A DNA stretch of 64,000 nucleotides from Rhynchonema sp. JSB1_4 (lineage: Eukaryota; Nematoda; Chromadorea; Monhysterida; Xyalidae): assembly GCA_030248065.1 (NCBI GenBank), contig JASAMV010008024.1, positions 1 to 64,000 on the forward strand, given 5' to 3'. Below the pieces are notes generated by a model. The model did no database searches. It saw nothing but the letters and a program-made list of their open reading frames with translations, and was not told the DNA's origin. Shown one piece after another: positions 49,731 through 61,736 of this stretch. The translations under genes were made by a program, and so were the position numbers. How positions within the stretch are numbered: position 1 is the stretch's first letter; each line of letters starts with the position of its first letter.

Positions 49731-52065
49731 ATTTTTTATGAAAGATCGGAATGATATGTACCAGCAGTGGCTACTATTTGATTCATTCGCGTTGGCAAAG
49801 ACCTGGTGCACCGCCGGTCTGTAGAAGCAGCGGGGCGAAACGGGAAACTAAAAACACGCTACACATACAATGTATAGTCCAGCCACCAGCTCATAACACT
49901 TTTTTAATCAAAATGCTACGAGATACACTTCGCAAACAAAAAAAAACAGAAAACATCCCGCCCCACCCAACCCCCCGAACATTGTTGATCCGCTCAGTAT
50001 TTTCAAAAAGTCGTCTCATGAGTTCGTGGCTGGACTATACGATATATGTTACCATAACTGCAACGGTTTCTGTGTTTAAAGTGACTCTACAATTGATCGT
50101 TGACCGCGTTTGTTTGCAGTCATTTTTTCAGAAAATGAAGACTAGGTATCAGAAACCCATATTTAGGAAATAGATTTTCAAGTCGTTGCTTTGTGATGTT
50201 TCACGGAGCCCCCTTTTATAGGAGGGGAAAAAATGTAAAAGTTTGAGGCAGGCCTGTGCGAAACACAAGGTAATCCAATAGAGATATTTTCAGCGTTTTA
50301 TACTCAGACGTTTTTCTGTTGAGATAAGCTGTGGCGCCTGTGCAACACCCACCGCCCCTAGCATAATTTTAGCATCGGGGAAGAAAAGTTGTCATTAGAA
50401 AAAATATAAACAATAACAACAAAAAAAATATAAAAAAAATATTTAAGGACATGGACATGTGTCCCAAAAGCATCAGACTTGAGAACGTGTTTGATTGTTT
50501 TGCACTAATACTTTATCCATTCAGATTGTGAATCATCAGCCAAACCGCCGCATGCCCGCGAGCGCATGATCGTATTCCGACGACCCGGCCTGTTCTCTTC
50601 CTCTGCACCACCGATCCAAACGAAACAAACAGTGAACTCAGATGTGAGCATTCGTGCCTTTGAATGGTGATTGATTGATTATCGAATATTGATTGAATGA
50701 TGTGATCAGAAAAAGTGACAGTCATTTTATGCAGTTGAATTGAGAGAATGGCAAAAATAAACTGACTGTCAACAGACGTGGCCCATCAGCTTAAAATGCC
50801 AAAGAGTTCTAACGACTGCACTTGTCGATACTCTTGCTTCATTCTGTTGTGCACTTTAAGAAAAAGTTGCTGGCACTGAAGGCCCGTCGAAAGAAGCACC
50901 TTCCGTAAACCAAGCGCATCACGTCTTGTCACTTTCGGTGCCAAATTCTGCGCAGATTTGACTGTCCATCCAACACTGACCGAAGACAGCGAACATGGAA
51001 AACTCGATCCTTTGGCATTCAGCTACCAAACAATTTCGATGGACTAATTATTTTGATCGGCTTGGGCACCATTTTTTTCACGCACGTTGGCGATGACGCC
51101 CTTCCCAAACAGCATGAACAGATTTCAACCAGCCAGCAAATCGACTCTGCCCGCAGCACGCGCGTATGTTCTGTCACACAGACCAGAGCAAGGGTTGCTG
51201 CAGGTGCAGTGCAAACATCGAATATGAAACCAAACCACTGCCGCTCATGTACACGCAATGCACATCATTATGTACACTTCAACAACATTACACTCTGCGT
51301 TGTTTGTGCACGACACGTTGTCTTCACGACGCACGCTGCCAATGCGCGACATTGCGTTGGTGTTGTTTTCCTGTGTTTCGTTTTTATTTTTGACAATGAT
51401 TGTTGGTTGTTGGTAAGTGAGACAGAGAACATACCATCGCGTTCCATGATTTCTTTTGCTTGAGAAAACACTGCATCCTGCGATTCCCGAAAAAGGCTGT
51501 TCCATATTATTAGCAGACAGCAAACGACGTCTCCCTCCCACTCAGTGTTATTCGATAAGGTGGCACGCTAAGTTGGCATACAGTTAAGGAGCACACCTGC
51601 ATGAACTGCCAGGTTTCACCAAAATAACCATAAGAGCGGCCACCTACGCACGACAAAATTGTGCCGCTACGTTATTGAACTTTTGAATCCCAACAAAGTC
51701 TCGTAGCCGGTGACCGACCAAGTGCTGGATGGCTGGCTGCATGAGGCCGCCCTTTCTGACTGTCAGAATCAGTCTGCTTGCTGTCTTGTGCAGCACAGCC
51801 AGGCACCTGGTTGCTAGGCTAACGACAGCCGAGGAGGCTGTACATCATAGCAGCGCAACTGAATCGTTTCATGTTACACGCGTGTACCACGCCAGCACAT
51901 GAATAAGCTGTTTCGTACTTTTCGAATGTTTCACCTCGCGCCATGCCCTCAGATCGACCACTTTGTCCCGTTTAACTCGATTTATTCCACACATTTTGTC
52001 CTGCTTTTCAGAAGAGATAAATTGAAGAAAACAGATTCGCAAAAATTTTCGACAATATTGCCAAA
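49731..52065. other. 2.3 kb between genes; unassigned coding-like segments
   Basis: Three plus-strand stretches look protein-like but do not join confidently. One is at about 50526-50643, after a TTCAG acceptor and before GTGAGC. One at about 50880-51045 ends with a stop. The third is the cysteine-rich frame at 51166-51393. They could be exons of a small unrecognised gene. A copy of the decamer GATGTTTCAC is at 50195. Confidence 0.3.
51166..51393 (+). CDS. candidate cysteine-rich exon or small ORF
   Basis: A 75-codon frame starting at an ATG contains 13 cysteines, including CC, CRC, CLC and CQC clusters, then runs into a hydrophobic end. This density would suit a disulfide-rich secreted peptide or metal-binding protein. 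There is no signal peptide in this frame, and no family is recognised. It may be a chance frame or an internal exon. Confidence 0.25.
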   Translation: MFCHTDQSKGCCRCSANIEYETKPLPLMYTQCTSLCTLQQHYTLRCLCTTRCLHDARCQCATLRWCCFPVFRFYF

Positions 52066-55000
52066 ATGATGACGGACACGTCAATGGACGAGCAGCCGAA
52101 CGGTCGTGCACCCGACAACATCGGCGATGCAGCAATCCGCATCCGCACATCCTCCTCCCAGGACAATGTGAACGATGTCGAGCTCCATCTCAGCTACATG
52201 TCCATGCCACGACATCAGACCCCGACCTGTTCGGTCATATTCTCGGACTTTGAGCACGTTCTGTCGTTGGTGGGCGGGTTCGGTCGCTACCATGTCTTGG
52301 TCATGATCGGATTCCAGATTCTAATCACACAACTGTGCGGTACCTGGGTACTACAATCACTCGCACTCGTCAAACCCACCAGCATCACTTGTATAACGAA
52401 TGCGAGCAATGGAACATTAGTTTGGGAACACAACAACACGAGGGAGGAAAGGCGCGAGTTCTGTGACGTGTATGACTCGGGTGGATGCGATGGTGGGTAT
52501 TTCTTGGGGAACATTTTATCCGAAGAATTACGTGGGATCAAGATCGGCTGATCCTTGATTCTTTCCTCAGATACTTTGTTGAAAGATAAGCCAAGCCAGT
52601 CCTGTGGTGTCACATCAGCAAACTCACGGACAAAGTTCCTGATGTTTCACGCGCTTCCGTAAATCGACAGTGCATGTGTTGGTTAATGTGACCACCTTTG
52701 CAGCTGTGCATTTCGATTCGTATTTTGTGTCCCTGATCGAGGAGTGGCATCTGATCTGTCGACACGATTACGTGCCTGATCTGATGAACACGCTGCAAAC
52801 AGCCACGAATTGGATAGCATTTGTCGGTTGGTGATTCTTTTTCTTTTGTAATCGGTTCAGTTTCAACATCAAAATCCCAGACGCAGTCATACGCGACATC
52901 TCCAGCATCAGACATGAGTGACCGGTTCGGTTCGGATATACTTGTATGTCCTGTCTGGATGACGTGACATGTTGCTACTTCGATAGTGACATTTCGTCGA
53001 CATTTATGGGTGAGACTGAGGTTGTTTGTCAGCTGCCTTGTCTGCGGACAACTTTGTACCTACGCCGGTCAAAATTAGGTGAACCGAGCGGAAAATGTCT
53101 ATCCAAAAAGTTGGATACTGACCAAGACCAGACACTCACCACCAAGTTTGATTGAATGGCATGGCAACCTACAATGTGCATCATTGTTGCTGTCCCCTTG
53201 CAAATTCAGGCGCCGTGCTTGCCGACAAAATCGGTCGTCGTCGCGTGGTGCTTGTGTCATTCGCTGTGCTCGCACTGTCCAACCTGGTTGGCATGTTCGC
53301 ATCGCACTGGACCATATTCATGTTGACACGATTGGTCGCCGGCGTTGCGTTGCCGATTTGTGAGTCTTTTTAGCCTACTTCTCTTGTTTTTAACGATAGA
53401 TCTGGGTCAACAGTCTTCCGAAAGGTCGTGGGTCTCTTTCTTTGGGTCTGCTGTGTCACAAATTTTCATCAATAAGTTGTTCCTTTATGGGATGAACCCA
53501 ACATACGAGTTTTGGCTTTGTGGATACGGAACCAATGGTCTACTTGGGTCACGAGTATCCAAGGACTGTCCTAACTGTCTTTTCTTCAACCCATCACAAA
53601 ATACAGTGCTCAACCGTAGCCTGGTTTCAAGCTTGATACTACCCCATTTCTCAGCCGTGTTGCAGCGAGCTACGTGTTCTGCGTGTGGGCGATGGAGTCA
53701 ATCGATTGTCGTCACATTGTGGTCATGAACCTGGCCAGTGCCTGGCATCTCAACTACATCATGCTGGGTGTCGTTGCCAGTTGGCTGCGCAATTGGCGTG
53801 GTTACCTGGGATTTCTGTCGTGCATCGGCATTCCGTATTCATTCATGCTCGCTTGGTTCGTCGAATCACCCAGATGGCTGATACAAAGGGGACGGTTGAA
53901 TGAGGTGAATGTTTGCCAGCTGGAACATACAGTAGATGGTCCGTATTCACAAACATGAAGAATCGCATAGGTTATACCAGATAATCTCGCCCCCAATAGT
54001 TTGTAGGTTACGCTTGGGCTTACACTACGGCTAATGTTACTGAGTGCAGTAATGTTGTTCTGTTTCGCCCTGCTTTCGCAGACAGCCCGAGGCGCCAGGG
54101 CTCGTCAGTGCGAACGCCTCTGGCAAATGTGCCAATAAAAGGCGCGCCCGCCAGCAGATCTTATTGCTGGGCTGTAACATCATGCTAAGGCTTGCGCCAG
54201 GACAATGCTTACGCTGAGGCTTACATTAGGTTGCCTGAAAGCCAGCCTAAGCTCGGTCCTGAGCATAAGTCCAAGCGTAAACCAGAGTACCTACCACTGA
54301 GAGCAGCTGGTACCGAATCGTACACACAGACGGTCATTCCTGTCGTATTGAACTATGAAGCGATAATTTGAGTAGGACAAAGGTTGTTCACGGGCAGTGA
54401 CGATCGACCATCCGTTTGTCCGCCTGAGCTTTGCCTTTGTGGATACCAATGATTGTGTAATGATTCATGAAAAGTTCGGATTCTAAGAACCAATATAGAA
54501 GCTTTCTCCTGCATCTTGATCACACCCTCCCCCTTTGCCATTCAGGCAGCTTTAGCGTTGAACAAAATGGCGCGCGTCAACGGTCAACGATCGGGTCGTA
54601 TCCACATGTCCAATCTGGCGCACATTCCCCAATCGAAGCAACGCAGCAGATCAGCGCTGGAATTCGCTCAAATCCTAATCAACCGACGTCTGGCCTGGAA
54701 TGCCGTTCTCATTCAGACACTCGCATTCACTACCGGATACATTGCATCTGCCTATCTGGCACAAGTCGGAGAGTACAGTGGACCGCCGTGGACCACTTAT
54801 ATTTATTTCGGTTGGTGTCCATGCAGATTTATAGAGCTGAACGAAAAGTTGAAACTTGCAAGTACAGCTAAGGTATGTATACTATAACATTCTGATTATT
54901 TGAAGGGCAATACGTACAATGTCAGCTGGCGCAAGTACACTCTGTTCCCCTTATGATTCGGGCGCGCTTCGTCTCACAATTGTGCCGATAATCTATTTCG

Positions 55001-55903
55001 GTGACAAATACCTGCCGTGGTTCGGCCGACGTCACATGGGTATAGTGCCAATGGCTGCCATCTCACTGGCATATGGATTGTGCACGTTTGCATTGATGAG
55101 TTCAAGGTCACGCTTGTTTGATGTATTGTTAGCTTCTTGGCATCGCCACAACCTTTCTCGCCCGATTGGACACGCCTTGACCACTTGTACGTGTGTGGCC
55201 TCGTATTATACATACATAGTTCACCAGGTTAGAACGTAAGGTAGCCCAACCCAATTCGCTTGCCGCGGGGCCAAATAGTTTTTGCAGTTTTATTATGCGT
55301 TACATCGATCGTTGCAGATCAAGCTGGACCGACACTCTTGAGTTTGGAACCATGCTCTTTTCTGCCGTTTGTTGCAACTTTCTCTGGACAGTCTGCACCC
55401 AGTACCAGGTTGTTTGCAATTTTTGAATTATTTCGCGTTCTAGTTGTTATGCTCGCTTGATTTTTCAGGTTGAACTGTTCCCCACCTATCTGCGTAACAG
55501 TGCGATGGCACTCACAAGCGCGTTTGACCCGCTCTCAAACATTTCCGTCCAACAGATTGTCTACATGGAGAAATACTGGCGAGCAGCATTGGCCCAAATT
55601 GGTCTTGTGTTCGCCACGTGCACAACACTGCTTGCCCTCGTGGCGTTCCCTGAAACAAAAGGGCTTCCCCTTCCGGACGCACCCCCAGACGCCGGGGAGA
55701 TCAAATGTGTGAAAAAGGGGGTTGATCGTCTCGAACGCTGCTGTAAAAAGGTTGAAACATTATGTTACAAAGATGAGACTGCTAATTTGTTGGATAACGA
55801 AGAAGTGAACGGGAATAATAATAATGTTGTCAATGCGAGCACCATAACAACGGGACACTTGCCATCTTTGCACCTGCATCTCAGTGATGATGAGGAATTT
55901 TGA
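52066..55903 (+). CDS. SLC22-type organic ion transporter (MFS)
   Basis: Eight exons join in phase: 52066-52492, 52704-52826, 53210-53359, 53666-53904, 54546-54810, 54926-55106, 55318-55408 and 55469-55903, giving 636 residues. The protein is a 12-TM plasma-membrane carrier of organic cations, anions or zwitterions. It has the SLC22 hallmarks: an N-terminal FGRYHVLVMIGFQ helix, a large glycosylatable extracellular loop, and an EEWHLICR segment. The MFS loop GAVLADKIGRRR follows TM2, then ESPRWLIQRGR after TM6, a GRR after TM8, and VELFPTYLRNSAM at TM11. PETKG comes after TM12. An acidic, Asn-rich cytoplasmic tail follows. About 60 residues lie between the GRR and ELFPT, as in human OCT1, so no exon appears to be missing there. 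Substrate cannot be told. Intron 4 carries a GGCTTA-type foldback element. Confidence 0.88.
54006..54283. mobile_element. GGCTTA-arm foldback element
   Basis: AGGTTACGCTTGG at the left is roughly complementary to CCAAGCGTAAACC at the right. The arms repeat GGCTTA/TAAGCC variants (ACGCTTGGGCTTA, ACGCTGAGGCTTACA). No clean target duplication was found. It lies within intron 4 of the SLC22 gene. Confidence 0.5.
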
Positions 55904-56507
55904 CCAATAATTTGCGTGTTGGTTCGGCTAGATTTATAGGCATAATATTTCATAATGTCATGCAATTTGCCAATCAAACTTTCGACATTGCTTCATACGT
56001 GTACATTTTATCATTCAGTGCTATATTTCTGTGTTTTAGATTGCTTATTATAATAGTATATCCGTGGTATCTCATTTTTGCTTGTCCAGTGCCCATATCA
56101 TCGGTGTTGCGCACATGTCACCCGCACCTACTGTAAGTATTATATTTGTGCACCATTTTTTCTTTCTTTTCATCTGTGATACGACACACACATTTCTGCT
56201 GTAGTTTTATAATCACGGCTGGAGAAACTGATAAAAGAACGGATCCAACAATCAATTTCCCCACTGAAAATATTATTCTACATACATTTTGTTGTCTTGT
56301 GGCATCAGTTTTACGCGCGCGCATACACTCGTCGAAGGACGCACCTTTGGAAAGACCGCAGCGAACCAAACTAGACATTCTCTGTGCATTGCTGTAACAG
56401 CGCAGCTGCCAAACCCAACACACAGACAGCGCACATAGTGTCGTGGCGTGTGTGTGTGAGTGTGTCTCGTTATGTTTATATCGTACGTTTGGTAACATTG
56501 TGCGTGT
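55904..56507. other. SLC22 3' flank, no gene recognised
   Basis: AT-rich sequence following the transporter gene, probably 3' untranslated region and spacer up to the tRNA gene. A GTGT simple tract lies at about 56445-56465. Confidence 0.4.
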
Positions 56508-56581
56508 GGCCTCGTAGCTCAGTCGGTTAGAGCGTGGGTCTAATAAGCCCAAGGTCGCAGGTTCGACCCCTGCCGGGGCCA
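56508..56581 (+). tRNA. tRNA-Ile (anticodon AAT)
   Basis: A full cloverleaf is present. The acceptor GGCCTCG pairs with CGGGGCC, including one G-T pair. The D-arm is GCTC/GAGC, and the anticodon stem TGGGT/GCCCA holds loop CTAATAA with AAT at 56542-56544. The T-arm is GCAGG/CCTGC around TTCGACC. The discriminator base is A. A and B boxes are canonical for Pol III, and a TTTT run follows about 8 bases downstream. There is no intron. Confidence 0.96.
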
Positions 56582-56829
56582 AATACGTTTTGCCATAATT
56601 ATTTCGCTCGTTAGCGAGTCCTGAACGTGGCTTGGATTTTTAAATTTTTACGTTAATTTCCTTTAAAACTGAAAACCGGGAAGCCATCGCAAGGCAGATT
56701 CACAACAACAAAACGAGTGACATTGACATACTGTATCAACGTAGCAACATTTAGGCAGCAGACAAAAATACAGAAAGCTCCATGACATCTTGCAAATAAA
56801 ATTTTCCCAGATCAACCATCAGCACTAGT

Positions 56830-56970
56830 AGGGCTCGTACCGGGCGATGCTTTATCTCTGGGGTTAGGCTTAGGCCCACATTTAAACTTAGGCTTAGGCT
56901 TGGGCTTGCAGACGGGCTTAGGCAACACTTACACCAACAACAGGCCAAAACCTAAACCACCGCGAGCCCA
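56830..56970. mobile_element. short foldback element with TTAGGC repeats
   Basis: The termini AGGGCTCG and CGAGCCCA are inverted and flanked by ACTAGT on both sides (56824-56829 and 56971-56976). The interior contains TTAGGCTTAGGC-type runs at about 56865-56935. TTAGGC is the nematode telomere unit, but here it is degenerate and inside an element, so a telomeric origin is only a possibility. Confidence 0.5.
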
Positions 56971-56990
56971 ACTAGTACCCAAACATTTGT

Positions 56991-58902
56991 TCAACTTCGC
57001 ACCCGTCTGACGAGCTGATTATTTCCATTTTCGTTCTGAACCATCACCAAGCGGGGTACATTGCTCAGATATGGTCTGCCTGTGTATCTTGGTCGAACCA
57101 CGCGCTCGTTCGTATTCGCATGTGAAACATCAAACAGCTGAGCAGTGCTGCTGATGCTCTGGAACAGAACATAGACTGACTGAATGTGCATTGGGCGTCT
57201 TGGTTTAGGTGACCTGCGTTGTAGGCAGACCTTTCGCACAAGATGACCAGACCTGCGAGCTGGTGTTCGCGTAAAACATCTGTTAGTTTATTTCAGACTT
57301 CCGTGTCGTCAATCGAAAAAATATCACATTGCATATACGTAAATAGCGGCGTACCTGTTGTGGGCGTAATTGGCCACCGGCAGTGCTGGTGACCGTATTC
57401 GTCGTATCAACCGTATTCCGTATTCTGTCCATCAATTGTTGATGATAGGCAAAATGACGATGTAAAGTGCGAGATCGTGATTCCTTGTCCCTGTTGTTGT
57501 TGTTGTTGACCACTCGTGGCACCATGCGTCCCATCCCACTGCCTGTACGCGAACGCGTGTGTCCGCGTGTGGGCGCGAAATTGACCGACGCGGCAACGGG
57601 TATGTTCCATGTTGACGTGGCCGGCGGTAGTCTAGTAGTCGTTCTTGTTGTAATTGGACTTGTCGCTGAAGTGGTGGAAGGAACAGATGTTGTTGTAATC
57701 ATTATACTGGTTGTTGAAGTTGTCGTTGGTTGTTGGGTGCTGGGTGTGCTTACACTCATAGATGTCTTGAACCCAACCACCTGATCCTCCGAAGCAACAG
57801 TGGCAGTCCCACTTGGCAATGACCTCGGCCAGTCTGGTTGGCCGAATATAGCTTGATTAGAGACTCTGACGGGATCAACAATCGGGTATCGCATCAAATT
57901 ATTTTCTATCAAACGTTCGTCCATCAGTGCTGCTGGCTTCGGATTGGGACCGATTAACGGTGCATTGATGGTTGTCGGATCGGCGGGAAGATTAATTGGC
58001 AGATGCAATGCCCCTGATGGGCTCTTCATGTCGTTCTTCAGTCGAAAATTAAATTCGACATGCTCCTTCTTTGGCTCTTTGTCGTTCGCCTTGATCATTC
58101 GGGCCCATCCGATCATCCGATGGCGCTCCTGTCTGAAAACGAGATTGAATGTAAATGGTGCTGAGCCAGTTATACACATGCCCAGTGTTCGCGCGATCGT
58201 TAGCAAGTTTGGGCTGTGTTAAAACGTCGGCTAAAACAATTGTTGTCAACGCGCAACTGCCTGTGAATCGTGCAAACGCAGCTGGCTCGGTGTCTGCCAT
58301 TTCGTGGTATGCGTGAGCGTGAATGAACGCAGGGCTGCTAACACTTGGATTGTGCGACAGGTGCATTGACGACGTTAGGATAAGCCCAAGCTTCATGTAC
58401 ATCTTAGTTCCACCTCAAACTTCGGACGGCGCACAAGTTTGTGTAATTGCTCCAACAGACAAAAAAAAGGTTGTTGAGCATACAGCTTGCCTGCTCTCTG
58501 GTGATTCAGTGGTCCAAAATCGATAAAAGTCACTTGGATAGATTCGTGTCGTCAACGGTGAACCGGTCACCGACGGTTGAATACGACTGGCGTAGCTCTG
58601 CGGTGAAACATCATAGTGTTGCAATGTTCAAAGTGCTTTAGTTTTTTAGCTTTAACTTCACCTGAAACTGTTGCTGAAATGCGTTGATTGGCAGCGATTT
58701 GAGAGAGTTTGCGAACCCGTTGATCATGTACATTAGCAATTGACCATCGACGGCTGTGAACAAAGTTTCAACTCATTGACATTTCAACTCAAACGGAAAC
58801 CAAAAGACCGATCGAAATCAAACCATTCGCCGACTCACCGTGAGTGCAGCCCCAGATGATGGCCATAAGTCTCAAAATCATTGATAAACCGTTGCGAAAC
58901 AT
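56991..58902 (-). CDS. putative secreted Thr-rich protein
   Basis: Five exons join in phase: 58902-58839, 58753-58662, 58597-58491, 58132-57355 and 57158-56991, giving 402 residues. The first 23 residues are a convincing signal peptide (MFRNGLSMILRLMAIIWGC). A region of about 150 residues with several aromatic and charged segments follows (DFYRFWTTE, RMIGWARMIKAND). After it come a Pro-rich stretch, a mucin-like Thr/Ser/Pro segment of about 60 residues that could be O-glycosylated, an Asn run, and a basic C-terminus. There are very few cysteines. I recognise no family. The third intron uses a GC donor (AG|GCAAGC). The start is the ATG directly after a TTCAG, so an upstream non-coding exon is possible. 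Confidence 0.6.
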
Positions 58903-59887
58903 TCTGAATTTTTGATATTCTGAAACACAAGATCGTTTTTGCAATCGGTTTCAACAAAATAAGCCCAGCGCGAAAACGACAAAAAGACATAGCATTGACC
59001 CAAGACCGAGTCTCAAGAAACACGATGTTGACAGATAATTTTTGGGTTGCCGTGAGATTTACCGAACTGGAGCGTGGTGTTCTCACGCAGGGTTGCACTT
59101 TTGCTTTCGCCGAAAATGGCCATTGCGCAAAAATCAAAGTCAGTGTTCATCGTGCATGCATATATTTTAAAAAATCGGCAGTTTGTAATCAAATGGGATA
59201 GACAACGCGTGCACAAGGACGGCTTTCGTTGTGTATCCTGATTTATTTTGATATCAATTTTCCAGGTCGCGCCTGTGCCCGTACACGCATGCACCGGTGG
59301 TACAACCAATTTTAATGTAAGACACGTTTCTTTCTTTGTCGCTGTTTGTTTTAAGCGTGACTGACTAACGGTGGTACAGGCCATAAATCATCCAAAAACA
59401 ATCGGGTGCATCATTGCAGACCGCATATTGTTGGGCAAACCGGAAGCGTCTGGCAGATCAGTGTAGATTGACAAACAGGTAAGATTCGGTACCGAAGAAA
59501 GCTCCGTGCGAGCCCTTGAAGGGAATACTGTTTGCACAATTGAGCAAAAAATTAGTGTCATCGACTTTCAGTGCTTTTATTCCAATCAGACTGATTGTTA
59601 CTGGGACAGATCTTTTTTCGAATAACGATCACAAACAGTGTACCGGCGCAGCGGCTTTTCACTGATTAATTCCAGCCGCATATAATTAACTTTTGTTACT
59701 TTTTAACGTCCATGGTTCACTGAAATTTAACACCAAACGCATGAAAAAATACGCGTGTAAAACATATACGGTAATCAAATTTGTTATCGTCATCTGAGCC
59801 GAAATGAAACCAGATCACTGAGTTCAGAAACGCTCACAGTTTGTTGATGTTCCATTTCGATGAAGCAACGTGATGCGAAACATCACA
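58903..59887. other. no gene recognised
   Basis: This is the flank between two minus-strand genes. Scattered frames only; it probably includes the promoter of the Thr-rich protein gene and the 3' flank of the ShKT gene. Confidence 0.35.
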
Positions 59888-60332
59888 TCAACACGCGTTG
59901 CATGATTTTCGACAGATTTCCACGAACGGTGGCCAGTTGTGGCAGTCATTGTGGAACATGCCCACGCGGCATTCGGCCCACGACGCACGGTTCTCGCATC
60001 TCTGGAAATGTGTTCAAAATAGATAATTTTATCGCGATCTGCTGCTCTACGATTACGATCGGTCTTCAGTCCAGCCCAACCTGTTGTTTGACGGCAATTG
60101 TCGTCGCGCTGATGTTCGCACCGCTGGCGTCGATAACGGATGCAGTTTTGGTGTGTTCTGTTATCACTGCCATTGGACCACTATTGACAGCAGTGGTTGA
60201 GTTCTGATTTCGAATATGTTGAATTTGATTCCAAATAATTCGTTCGTCCTCAAACCAACTGTCCGTGTCTGACAACGAGTGCACCCAGTCACGGTTGCAG
60301 CAGAAGCGAAACATCACATCGTGCCGTTGGCC
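59888..60332 (-). CDS. 3' end of a ShKT-domain protein
   Basis: Two exons join in phase 0: 60332-60081 (84 codons) and 60001-59888 (37 codons and a stop). The last exon is a compact six-cysteine module with spacing C-8-C-8-C-9-C-3-C-2-C (NWPPFVEICRKSCNAC at its end). This fits the ShKT/SXC domain that is common at the C-termini of nematode and cnidarian secreted proteins and enzymes. The penultimate exon has FRFCCNRDW near its start and a Thr/Ala-rich end, probably a linker. The rest of the gene, which could be an enzyme such as a tyrosinase or metalloprotease, was not found. The plausible exon at about 60695-60810 is not certain. The domain name comes from a sea-anemone channel blocker, but most members are not toxins. 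Confidence 0.55.
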
Positions 60333-61608
60333 CTAATTTAAGTATTATAACTATTCCAAGTGTAAAACGTGCTGATCGGGTCGGGTCACGTAAAATACGT
60401 GTCAAATATTCAACGGAAGATTTTTCTGATCCTGCTAACTTCGATTAAATTTTTTAAATTATTTTGTGTTAAGCTTGCGCTGTTCGAAGGAATAGGTATG
60501 TAACTGCGGTCAGTTGTCGTCACTCGTCAGTAAATTTTGTTTTGGAAGACTATTTTTGCAAGAACTTACGTGGGCCAATTTGTGAACCCGTTATGGACAA
60601 GGTCGTCAAAAGATTAGCCGCACGCGACAGCACTGATTATGATCGGGACCCAGTGCAGCACAAGAACACATAGATGTGCGCAATATTCACCTGCACCGAT
60701 ATCGACCCGAGCTGATGACGAATGCGAAAATACGGTCGGATGTTGCTGAGTACGGTGGCATGTTTCCAGCTTGTCGGGTACCGTGTGTGTGATGTGCAAT
60801 GTCGTCGGTCAATCACGCCTACACAATTGCAGCATAATTTTAGACGAAAATCGGCCAGTTGTGACTGTCGAGTGCAGAAATTGGGCAGCGTTTTTGAAAT
60901 GAGGAATTTTGCTGAGATTCCGTTGTGGTTGAGAGCTCGATTGGACTGTCTTGGACGACAGACTGATCGGATTAACAGAAGATCGTGATCTTGTCCGTTG
61001 ATTAAGAATGAGAAAATACTCAAAATTAGTGTCCATGGTTGAAGATGGTAGCAGTTCACAATTTCAGGCATTTTGCCAACAATATCGCAACACCGCAACC
61101 AGAAGCAATTAATTTAGGCTGATTTAAAATAAATACGAGTATAATTTGTTCTTCAAACGTCTCTAGATTGCTGTGCTTCAATCAACTTTCGCCTGTTTCA
61201 CGTTCAGAACAATAAAACTGAAACGACCATGTCTCAGACGTGAAGGTGACATTACTGTCTGTATTTGCAGCAATGCGCGCAGTTTTACGCTCATGCACAC
61301 ACAAGTTTGATGCGGTCTTAAAAAATTTTGCTGTCTCAATAACGTAAGCTACTTATTTTATTTCCCTCTTCCAAAGGCATGGAACTGCAGCAAAAAATAA
61401 TGCTTACGTTATGCCCGGTGGGAACTTGCTGCAAAGGCACAGTGTGCAGCTCTGGTTCTGCACTTGAACAAAATAATCTGTCTGCACACGCCATTCCATA
61501 TACGATCACTCCCGATGGTGGTAGAGTTGCACATACATAATTGTAGACTGGAAGTTTGTGTCTGCACGGTTGCACGGGTATGCGTGCAACTTTGGCCGCA
61601 GCCAGACC

Positions 61609-61675
61609 GCGTTCCATAGCTAAGTTGGTAGAGGAACTGGCTGGGAGGTCGGAGGTTCGAGTCTTTCCGGGAGCA
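61609..61675 (+). tRNA. tRNA-like sequence, probably a pseudogene or SINE fragment
   Basis: TAGCTAAGTTGGTAGAGG resembles an A box/D-arm and GGAGGTTCGAGTCTTTCC resembles a T-arm with a B box, at roughly tRNA spacing. The acceptor stem pairs poorly and the anticodon arm has a non-standard loop. A functional tRNA is therefore unlikely, and the anticodon cannot be read safely. Confidence 0.3.
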
Positions 61676-61736
61676 TTACGTGTGGTGCGCCGGTTCAGCG
61701 TTCACATGATCGCTCTGGTTTTATGAAATGGACGTA

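Noticed and set aside
57467..57784. Plus-strand frame rich in Val and Ile
   Set aside because: It is the antisense of the Thr-rich exon on the minus strand; the hydrophobicity is an artefact of complementing ACN codons.
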